Below are positions 54,401 through 64,000 of a stretch of DNA of 64,000 nucleotides, piece after piece; positions within the stretch are counted from its first letter, which is position 1, and each line of letters opens with the position of its first letter. The position numbers were made by a program, and so were the translations under genes. This DNA is from Balanoglossus misakiensis (taxonomy: Eukaryota > Hemichordata): assembly GCA_040954595.2 (NCBI GenBank), contig CM082581.2:5704001-5768000 (forward strand), in the 5' to 3' direction. A model generated the notes under the pieces. That model made no database searches. It was not told the origin of the DNA and saw nothing but the letters and a program-made list of their open reading frames with translations.

Positions 54401-57400
54401 TTTGTCACTTAACCTTGTTTGGCAGTTTTCTTGACCTACAAGCTATACCTCCAAGACATCTAAAAAAACACCTATAGCCTCTGTGATTTTTTGTTCTGTA
54501 AACTAACGTCACCAAGCAGCTTTATTGCGAGTTCTACTTATTTGTACATTATCTGTTCAAGAGACCAAAAGAATTGAAGTCCTCTGAGAAAACTGAAATA
54601 AGCTGTGCCACCCATTTGAAACCATCCAAGGTGACCTTGTACGTCATCAGCTGGATGAATGAAAGATTATAAGCAGGGGCTTGGAAGTACTGGATGGAAG
54701 TTGATTTAATTTTAAAACTCTAAATGGAAAACTGAGCTGTACACAAAATTTAAAAGGCCAAGTGGTATTCGTCTAAATTCTTTGATATGCACATTTTACA
54801 TCAGTATATTGTTAAAATTGGAGTAATAAACAGTGTTATTGAGTCTGAGTATTGACTTTCCAGGGTACGTGTTAGTGCAGGAGTATTGAGTATTGTGTAC
54901 ATGAAAAATACATACTCTACTCTGTGTTTAATTTTATTTCAAAACATGTACATGTATATATATAATCATAATTTACATGTGGTGTTGATATGAAAAATGA
55001 CATCGTCAGCTGAGAAGTGCAGGGCTGATATTTAAACCATTTCAAGTTAGAAGTCACTACAATCCAACTTTACAAATTTGATTTCGTCACACTCTCATTA
55101 AAGTGAAATTTTCTCTAATTTTCAGGGTTTTTTTTCTTCCCCATTGCCGCGGTGTTTGCTGTGATATTGAACAGCTCTGCCCATTAGCTGACCCCAAGGT
55201 CAACCAATCAATAGTAATCAAGCATTTCTGGTTTCTATTTTATTAAATTCATCAAAGTCCTATAGCTGCCACAATTGTCGATACGACTCTCCAGAAATTG
55301 AACACTGCATAAATTTAAAGTTTTTTTTGTGGTCATGTAGTTGACCTTAGAGTTGACCTATCTCGGGTGACATTGAACTGCCCTCCAGAACCGGGAGGGT
55401 TTCCAATTATATATAGTATACTTCAAGGTGAAGCAATGTGTGAAAATGGGGCCCTGTGTTCAGAAATCCGACAAAAACAGTGAGTTTTATGCTGGGAAAA
55501 TAATTTTTTATCATGCACTCACATTAAGAGTGTCTAAAATTTAAGTTGCGTCAGACGTCATAATGCTTAATAAAAGAGTTGTTTTTAAAAAACCACTGCG
55601 TAAATTTGACATTTTATTTAGTCATCCTAATACACGTGAGTCAGCAATTACTTTGTAGCAATACTTGGAAACTACAATTTTTTTTTCTGGTTCAGAGGTC
55701 GAGCTGGCAAAGAATTATGTACTTTTATCGACCTGTCTGTCTGTCTGCCCACGCTGCTTGCCAAGGGTAAATCCCCTTCTATTTCTGGCGTTGATGTGAT
55801 ATTGTCAGAATTTTTTTTTTCCTTTGCTTTTATAGCGTTCCAAGTAAAAGCAACGCAAAACGTTTAATTATTAATTTTCTAAATGAAAAGATTTTGATTA
55901 ATATCAGCATTTCTGCCCAGGATTAAATGCAACAAGGTAATAAAAGCTGCTCCTTCTGTGATACAGCAAATAAATATCCTGGGAACTTTGAACAGTGTGA
56001 AGAGGTGGTGGTTGGTATTTTATATGTTGTTAATATTTGACAGAGATTACTGTAATGGTCAGCTTCGCCAAATGTTGAAATAAATACCACTTTTGGGAAT
56101 CTCAACTGGATGATATTAAAATCTGTTAATTATTAGACCAGTCATGAATATCATTTAGAATTTTGGCACCATGATATTCTAAATCTTAAAGACATATGTA
56201 CATTGTATATAAAGTTATAGAAATGAAGTTTGTTATAAATAAATATTCTGTGATTTTGTTGCTATATTGTAACTTAACATTCAAAAAGCACGTGTCCTTG
56301 CTTTTAACTAGATTGAAGTGTGCATGAGTACACATGGGTTGGTCAGTTATGTGAATAATAAAAAAACCCAGGGCTTTAGGAAGGTTTATATGAGCCCTTC
56401 ACCTTTCAAGCAAGGGGCCTCACCTTTTAAGGACAAATAACTAGAAGACAGTGAGTCTTTGTTTGCTTGTGGACATGCTCCGTAGTGTGACAGAAGGGTT
56501 TGGCCTTTAATCTCAGCATTTGCCCCAATTTTTTCTGGCTCCTTCAGACATGAACACACACGTTTGTTTTTTGTGGGATTTTTTTTTTTTTTCACACTGG
56601 CCTGCCACTTCGGTGGTCATTTTTCTTGCAGAGACCTTTGATTCGAGCAGAGTCCAAAAACAGAACGCTTGGCATAATTATTAGGAGTACCTATACACGT
56701 GCGACTGAATTTTTCATGATACGGCCAGCTGGGCAAGTAGTTTTGTCGGTCAACATTTGCCTTTCAGCTAGCAGAAAAAAAGTTCAGTTTTTTAAATTTA
56801 CATTTTCGTCGTGGTCAGACCTGCCCCGAGTTGTAAATTACCGTCGGCGTCAATAATTAGTTGCCTGGTGCATAAATTCATGAGTGCTGGCTGCACCCTG
56901 CAATGTAAAGTCGAAACAGGTACGGACATGTGGGGGTGCAGTTTAAAAGGCCAACAAGGTAGGCGCAATTAACAACAATGGTCTTTAACATCACCATGGT
57001 AGTATTGTGTCTGGCGGTAACCCGGCCCTCCTCGATTCCACCAAACCATGTGACTGCCTGCACATGCTTGCTGTGCACATGGCCTTTGTTATTTACGCCG
57101 TCAATGGTATTCAAGCGAAAAATGCTGGCAATCAACTTCCGTGGACGGGCTTCAATCAAGGCCCGCTTTGAAAATTAAATTCTAATCATCACCTGCAGCC
57201 TGCATTTTTTTTGCCGACGGCGTTGCATGGTCTCATCCAAGTTTTTTAATTTCTGTATAAATGTCTGTATGGTCAAATATATTACGTAATTTAAAAGAAG
57301 TTTAATAGCTGAAGAAGGCTCATTAAAATCCCGACTGCCATGAACTTAAATACACTGGGATGATCATTATTTTTAAGAGAAAATTTCCGCATTGTGTCAG

Positions 57401-57690
57401 GAACCTGTCGATTGACTATAAAACGCAGTGACTTCACAGCATGCTGACCCATATATCTAGGAGTACTAAGGGTATTTGTCATAAAATAAAGGCCGTTATT
57501 TTGTTTGCCTTGAAATGCAGACAATGGCTGTTCAGGCAGCTGGTCAACCATAAAGCATACATTTCTCGCTTTACAATCTGGTGTTTGATGTTGGCAAAAG
57601 AAAAGCTGCCAGTCGGACTGTATTTGCTCACAGAAAAAAATAAATACACAAATTTAACCAGGCCTTATACAATACAGTTGCAGCTACACT
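48401..57690. other. Gene-poor intergenic region
   Basis: About 9 kb in which I recognise no coding exon, tRNA or rRNA. Open frames near 49409-49825 and 53254-53616 (minus strand) have no family-like features. Two islands stand out from the AT-rich background in GC and complexity: about 49040-49330 and 56620-57240. They could be regulatory DNA. The rest is unremarkable. Confidence 0.45.
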
Positions 57691-57695
57691 TTTTA

Positions 57696-59649
57696 GGGTT
57701 TCGAGACCAGAGGGGTCTCGAAACCCTCTTGAAATCGTGTTGTTTTTTATTATTATTATTCTTCTTCCCACTATTAAAAACAGCCGCTATTCGAAGACCG
57801 TTGCACCCAATGACTTGAAATTTGGCTCATAGGTAAAACTCAAAGCAAGTAATTTTCTGATCATGTCACTATGGCAACAGGTCACATGACCTGGCAGCCA
57901 TATTGGATTTAAACTTTTAAATTGGTCTCATTTGCATAAAAAATGACGAATCCAAATTCTGTTCAGAAACTTTGTGGACCATATGGCCAGGGTCCTCTAT
58001 GCCAAATTTCAATGTCTAAGTCCTTGCCGATTTTGAGGAGATGATTTTTAAAGCATTATTTTTCATATTTTCCATGACCATTGGACCCAGCCATTGGCCT
58101 ATACTTTCCATGGTTAAGCTATGGCCCCCTAGGATTTTAGATTTATGCCCAAGATCTCAACATCCGCTGGGCTGATCAGCTTCAAATTTTGTGTGCAGCT
58201 AGCCTACCTTCCGACAATCAGTTCCAACTGAAAAAAATAATATGAAAAATCGACCGATTTTTTTATATTAATTTTTTTTATGAAATCTATACCTATACTT
58301 ATTCCACTATACTTAAGCTATGGCCACATCTTTTTGTAGAATTCTGGTCTGTGCAATAGTCCTATCGGCTATTGTGCAGCATAGGACCAAAATAAGAAGC
58401 CAAATTTAAGGCTCACCTGTGACACCTGCTTAACTCATTAACTATGTGCATACCTAATTCCAGGCAAACCAATAGGGCTACAGGTCTGGTTTTTGTCAGA
58501 AATGGATCAGTATGGGGTCAATTTTTTTCCCCAAATTTTGGGTGACCTTGGGTGACATTTGACCTACTTTCGCATATCTCAGCATCCAGAGCAGGTACAG
58601 CTTAGGTGTTTGGGTGGATGGGACCAAAATAAGAAGCCAAATTTAAGGCTCACCTGTGACACCTGCTTAACTCATTAACTATGTGCATACCTAATTCCAG
58701 GCAAACCAATAGGGCTACAGGTCTGGTTTTTGTCGGACATGGACCAGTATGGGGTCAAATTTTCCCCCCAAATTTTGGGTGACCTTGGGTGACCTTTGAC
58801 CTACTTTCGCATACCTCAGCATCCAGAGCAGGTACAGCTTAGGTGTTTGGGTGGATGGGACCAAAATAAGAAGCCAAATTTAAGGCTCACCTGTGACACC
58901 TGCTTAACTCATTAACTATGTGCATACCTAATTACAGGCAAACCAATAGGGCTACAGGTCTGGTTTTTGTCGGACATGGACCAGTATGGGGACAAATTTT
59001 TTTCTGAAACTTTGGATGTTCTTGGGTGACCTTTGACCTACTTTCACATACCTCAGCATCCAGAGCAGGTACAGCTTAGGTGTTTGGGTGGATGGGACCA
59101 AAATAAGAAGCCAAATTTAAGGCTCACCTGTGACACCTGCTTAACTCATTAACTATGTGCATACCTAATTACAGGCAAACCAATAGGGCTACAGGTCTGG
59201 TTTTTGTCGGACATGGACCAGTATGGGGACAAATTTTTTTCTGAAACTTTGGATGTTCTTGGGTGACCTTTGACCTACTTTCACATATCTCGGCATCCAG
59301 AGCAGGTACAGCTTAGGTGTTTGGACAGACGGGACCAAAATAAGAAGCCAAATTTTAGAGTCACCTGTGACACCTGCCTAACTCATTAATTATGTGCATA
59401 CCTAATTCCAGGCAAACCAGTAGGGCTACAAGTCTGGTTTTTGTTGGACATGGACCAGTATAGCGTAACAATTTTCTGCTTATATTAAGCGTGACCTCAC
59501 GTGACCTTTGACCTACTTTTCGACAACTCAGCATCCACAGCACATACACCCTTGGCATTTGGAGTGATAGAACAACTAATGCAGTAATTAAATATGCACA
59601 AATCTATCTCCGATAGCGAACCAATAGGGCTAGTAGTGTCTCGAAACCC
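57696..59649. mobile_element. About 2-kb non-coding repeat element with short inverted ends
   Basis: The left edge has GGGTTTCGAGAC (57696-57707) immediately folded back as GTCTCGAAACCC (57715-57726). The right edge repeats GTCTCGAAACCC at 59638-59649. Between them are a TTATTATTATTATTCTTCTT tract, a unique-looking 650-bp section and five 237-bp tandem units. No transposase frame. Interpreted as a non-autonomous element; class unknown. Confidence 0.6.
58384..59568. repeat. Five-unit 237-bp tandem repeat
   Basis: Units start at 58384, 58621, 58858, 59095 and 59332, each with GGACCAAAATAAGAAGCC and later CACCTGTGACACCTGC and TGTGCATACCTAATT. The spacing is exactly 237 bp each time. Units 2-4 are most alike; the last unit diverges in its second half. 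No frame is maintained through the units. Confidence 0.92.
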
Positions 59650-60457
59650 GCTTATTGCTGTTCACAGCTATATTTAACCTTGTCTCAATAAATCGGTATA
59701 TTTTGCGTGAACATGTCAGTTTTAAAGCCATCAGCCCAGTTTGATATGTCGCAATGTTGTTTCATATGGAAGTGTGAATAATTTCTATGGCAGCAAAGCA
59801 AGCGAGATAAGAATCTGACACGTTTCGGCTTTGTGATTTTAGTGGAAACTGCATTTTTCATGAGGAATGTTCACTTCGGGGACCTGGCTCCTATTTGTTA
59901 CTTGTGGCGGAATTTTCTCAGCCTGGTCGATCAACCAAATGACTACAAGTAGCCCGGAATTTGAACAGACAATCAAATACACCCACATTATGTACTTTTT
60001 ACGAACAGCGTCTGGAAATATCTGTACTGTTCTACACATTCAGCTCAGTTGGTTTCTCCACAGAGCACTATCCACCCTCATTTTCTTCCCAACCATTCAA
60101 ATGACTATCACAATATTTTCCTTTTATTCAAAACTAAAATTTTTTTCAATCAAGAAAATGAATGCAATGATCGAAGAAAATGGTTTCATATTGTTCTGGA
60201 TAATTTTCAATAAACACCGGCAGCATGCATCTTTGTTATTTTTTTTCTATAAATATAAACCATTCTGTTTAAATGGTTGCATAATGTAATACTTTTGATA
60301 ATGGCAGAACAATGTGATAGTTGGACTGTGCTGGCTGTTTCCATACTGTGTATTCCCCAGTGTTATTATTTAACTGTAAATCGGCTTGCGATTATAAAAA
60401 CAAACAAAAAAAGACATGCACATTTCAGTTTGCTGGGAAATAAAAAAGAAAACATTC
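59650..60457. other. Spacer between the repeat element and the right-edge gene
   Basis: AT-rich, with a 140-aa open frame at 59867-60289 (plus) that is hydrophobic in places but lacks any domain I know, so it is not called as a gene. Confidence 0.4.
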
Positions 60458-63359
60458 TTTATTTATATCTGGACATAGTTTGAAATGTAGTATTAATACA
60501 TCAATGGTTGTACATGGGTAGCAAAAAAAGAAAAACAATTATGTACACACAGGCGCAATATACACTAGAAGACTACAACAAATCATAGTCCGATCTAAAC
60601 AAGAAACACCAAATCCTGAGAATGGAGAAAAAACGACAACTAACACCAGGGGCGGGCAGGTGGGAAACTAAGTCTTTCAAAATTCACCACATAGAGTCGA
60701 GAACCACCAAATAAAAGATATGAAATGTCCCCATTTCCGCTAAGAGAAGCAAGCCATCCCAGAATTCAAACCTAACCATTCAAAGCAAGCTAAAACCTGG
60801 CCATCATTATGATAAAACTATGGCTATTTTTTTTTCTTCTGCTTTTTTTTTTGTCTTTAAATTTTTTTGTAAGTGTTTGTCTTTACATATGTTTGCTTTG
60901 TACACATAAATTACATGCTCAAATATACAATTGAAGAGTGCTGGCTTAAAATTACACCGTCCATTTTACAGATCAAATGTTGTTGCTACCAGCATCTGCT
61001 GTGAGAGGAAAGATAGTTGACAGTACAGATGGCCAGGGTGGTGCGGGCCTGGCCTCTGTACGCAACATACGATGCAACATTCAAATTTACAGGAAAAAAG
61101 TTTCTAGATATTGGTAATATCTGGTTTGCTAAAAAGTCTATGATATAAATAGCACCATATAAAAGCTCCCTGATCAAAAAATTACTCTCTAAAATCCAGG
61201 AGAATGTTGAAAATCTATAGCTTTGTTCTGTCGGTTCCGGTAAAACTGCAGCTAATATTTTAAGAAGTCAAAAAATTGCTTTCTGCAACATGCATAAAAA
61301 CTAACACATTTTGAAATGGAACATGATAGCTCTCACAAAATACATCTAAAAAAACCCAACTTTTTTTAAATACACATTGTTGCATGTTCTGTGTTTGCAT
61401 TCATCCCTATTTCGAAATAAGCACAAAACATTCGGAGATATAACGAGGCCGGCGGAGGAGCCATTTTGTAATAATGACAATTTGCAGCCAAGCGAACGTG
61501 CGAACTAGAAAAAAGACTACTGCAAAAATTCAGTCCTAATCCCGGAGAAAGTGTCGTCTGCAAACGCCGGACAATCGCTGTGGGATTATGCACTGACAGT
61601 AGCCGTGTTTTATACCTGGAGATATTTCCCACTTTCTTCCACAAGAAACAAAGAATCACAAGGCCAGCTTGATTTTTCTTAACCCCAGCGGTGAAATCTC
61701 ACAATGGACATTTTTTTGCAAGTTCCGGACTTGTTGTCTTGGTTTAGTGGACCAACGAGCTTAAAACAGCTGGCTCCCAAAAAAGCAGTCCAATTCAGCT
61801 GACACAGATGTTGGCCAACTGGCGAATCCAACTAAGTTTTTTTCTTCTTCCTCTTATAAATACAAAATCAGGTTTCAATACAGATATAAAATTCAAGTGC
61901 CTTTTTTGGAATGTTTATTTTTATGGTTTGTGCACTTTTAATAGAAGGGAAAATTAAAGACCTGCATTCTGTGTTGGACACCAGTGGATCAAACTGAATT
62001 TGAAATCAACCGTCTTTTTTCAATAACTAAACCTTTTGTGTGATTTTGAGGAGCAATCTCTGAGGCTCTGGTCTGGCATCTTTTCCAATCCCCAACAAAA
62101 GATCCCCTTTTACCCCTGCAGAATACTAGTGTCTTTTTTTTCAACTTTTGTACTGATAAAGATTTGAGAAGATTTGGACAAAAGTTGTATGCAAACAAAC
62201 TTTCACAAGGGGGGAAGCTACTTAAAGGTTTTAGGGAGGGAGGGGGAGGGGGGAGGGGCTCACACTGTACAGTGCAAAATCCACACCTAGCTAAGCGATC
62301 AACACCACTTTAGAAGCGATATAAAATGCAACAATACGAGGCAATTAGGCTTTTAATTGGTCCCAATTTGATTGAGAAATATCGGAGGGGGAGGGGGGGG
62401 GGGAGATGGTAGCAAAACTTGTAGAAACAGGATGCTAGCGGTAGACACTGTTGTAATACAGCCGTATAATTATATAATGCTGAAAGCATTTGTTGCGTGT
62501 GCTAATCCCATGGATTAAAATTGAATTCTATTCAAGATCTTATAAACAGCAGACTTGATATTAACGTAACCAGCAATGTCACTCTTCACTACCGGCTGTT
62601 GTGGTAATAAGCAATATTGCCTGTTAGACAAAAAATTTAAGTGCTCTTGTCTTGAAGCACTGATTTCAGTATGTTTTGCCCATACAACCTCTATGGGGCT
62701 TGTCCAATGATATTATAATCTGCATCCCTTGATGCATGGATGATCTCGAAAGGTATTTTTCATGCTACTTATCTGACGCAAGTCGGGTTAATCTAGAGAG
62801 ATGGCACAAACTGAACCATAACTGAACTTTCTGCTCTTTGAAGAGAAAAAACAAACAACAAAAAACAACAGCAACTTGCAGTTTTCCTAATCTCAATTAA
62901 TTAATGCTGTCGCTAATTTTTTGCACTTTTTTCGAAAAACGTGTTCATTTCAATAAAACATCAAGTATCACAGGAGAAATCACAAATAAACATTTTTTTC
63001 CCCCACCTAGTTGACAAACACCGTTCAACTAATAACAAAAAAAATGTCAGCTCGTGTTTGGCAAAACCTGATGCACCTCCATGTTGCTGTAAAGTTCGTC
63101 TCTGCTGTGACTGGTGTTCGTTGACGGCAGGTGTGTGTTATTAGACACCGTGGGCAGCTGCATCGAAGGGAAATATTTCAGCTAATACTGTACTTCTTTC
63201 TTGGCTCTTCTCCAAAGTCAAGTCTACACTGTTCTTCTTCACGACCTTCCACTATACCAAGCTTTGCCAGACCATTGCAGCATTCAGTATACACAGTTCC
63301 AACATTATTTTCAACGGGTTGACTTCAAAACCATCCTAATAAAGCTTCCCCCCGGCCCC
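60458..63359 (-). other. Putative 2.9-kb 3'UTR of the right-edge gene
   Basis: Starts right after the minus-strand stop at 63360-63362 and contains no competing coding exon on either strand. An AATAAA on the minus strand at 60458-60463 would close it; another lies near 61915. It is rich in T/A runs and contains purine tracts at 62230-62260 and 62385-62408. The extent is inferred. Confidence 0.4.
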
Positions 63360-64000
63360 CTATGCGACGACCATTTTGATACTGTTCAGTGTGTATCCAC
63401 CGTCGCTGCCGTTCGTCTCAACGCTGCTCCTCTCGTCAGAGTCACTGTGGCTAGTATATCCGAGAATATCAACTTCATCTAAAAGAAGAAAAAATAGAAG
63501 AAGAAAAAATATGAATAATGACATCTACTATGTTGGCCTATTTGACAATGTACACATATTTAACTGGTCAATAACACATAGCACATGGCCACTGCAATTC
63601 AGGACCAAGGTCTTTGTTGACAAAGATGGCAACTTCGACTTGGGTCTAAACTGAGATCTTGAACGCAACCAAACTGACACTTTCTACACGATCATCATCA
63701 TGGCGAGCCTGGGCCACGCAATGGACACATATCAAGACATTGAGCTACACAATGTGGGGGTACTCTATTTGTTATGCAAATGAGTACTTATGTTGATTTC
63801 TCCAGGGTTGCCGGCAACCAACCATTTTGCAGCGAGTCTGTAAATTCCACATGCTGACTGAACCAACAGAATCAATCTCCCCCCCCCCCCTCCCCTTTTG
63901 TTGAGACTCTGTTGTACCTGGATGACTTCCAGATTGTAAACGTACCTTTTTCTGAATCATCAGAATACCCTGTACTGTCTTGTCTCGGCTTCCGCCTGTA
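63360..64000 (-). CDS. C-terminal end of an unidentified protein (last two coding exons, partial)
   Basis: Two exons on the minus strand: 64000-63946 (continues beyond the window) and 63478-63360. The donor is AAAG|GTACG; the acceptor is CTTTTAG; the phases fit (1 then 2). The reading is RRKPRQDSTGYSDDSEK, then DEVDILGYTSHSDSDERSS and VETNGSDGGYTLNSIKMVVA, then stop. The segment is hydrophilic, rich in Ser/Asp/Glu, and has three GY(S/T) tyrosines, which looks like the cytoplasmic tail of a receptor or adhesion protein or a disordered signalling tail. The family is not recognised. The end (VVA) is not a strong PDZ ligand. No domain is available in the window to settle identity. Confidence 0.6.

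Noticed and set aside
59867-60289. 140-aa plus-strand open frame next to the 237-bp repeat element
   Set aside because: Hydrophobic stretches only reflect T-rich codons; no signal peptide pattern, partner exon or known domain.
62230-62408. G-quadruplex-like purine runs in the right-edge 3'UTR
   Set aside because: The G-rich strand is opposite to the presumed transcript, so an RNA quadruplex is not expected; simple low-complexity tracts are enough.

Overview
The window is metazoan nuclear DNA: AT-rich, with spliced genes whose exons have clean GT/AG borders, short-to-medium introns, many small inverted-repeat elements and long gene-poor stretches. The gene families (DOK, SLP-76/BLNK, multi-domain Schlafen) together with a vertebrate-like gene neighbourhood suggest an invertebrate deuterostome (hemichordate, lancelet or echinoderm). 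The sequence alone does not settle which. All exon models were built by hand from splice sites and reading phase; every full model sums to a whole number of codons.

Left half, 0-21 kb, gene-dense. A DOK-family adaptor (minus strand, 3 exons, 602 aa) lies head-to-head with DDX41 (plus strand, 15 exons, 622 aa, co-linear with the human protein). Next come two intronless, tandemly duplicated cytosolic sulfotransferases (minus strand), with the remains of a third repeat unit. A full-length group III-type Schlafen gene follows (minus strand, 6 exons including a 17-nt microexon, 884 aa: nuclease-like core plus helicase-like domain). It shares a 353-bp divergent promoter region with the next gene.

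Middle, 21-45 kb: one large gene for an SLP-76/BLNK-type adaptor (plus strand, 20 exons, 969 aa), with an N-terminal SAM domain, nine YxxP tyrosine motifs, a long proline-rich middle containing two internal repeat arrays, and a C-terminal SH2 domain. Its introns hold several MITE-like elements.

Right part, 45-64 kb: a probable long 3'UTR, then about 10 kb without recognisable genes, then a repeat element of about 2 kb containing five exact-period 237-bp tandem units. At the edge is the 3' end of an unidentified minus-strand gene (last two coding exons) with a putative 2.9-kb 3'UTR.

How the genes relate: DOK and SLP-76/BLNK proteins are, in vertebrates, phosphotyrosine adaptors acting below immune receptors. 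DDX41 is a spliceosome-associated DEAD-box protein also proposed as a cytosolic DNA sensor. Schlafens are RNA-targeting antiviral and stress factors. From memory, human DOK3 and DDX41 are neighbours at 5q35.3 and LCP2 (SLP-76) lies at 5q35.1, so this window probably preserves an old linkage. A functional link among the genes is inference only.
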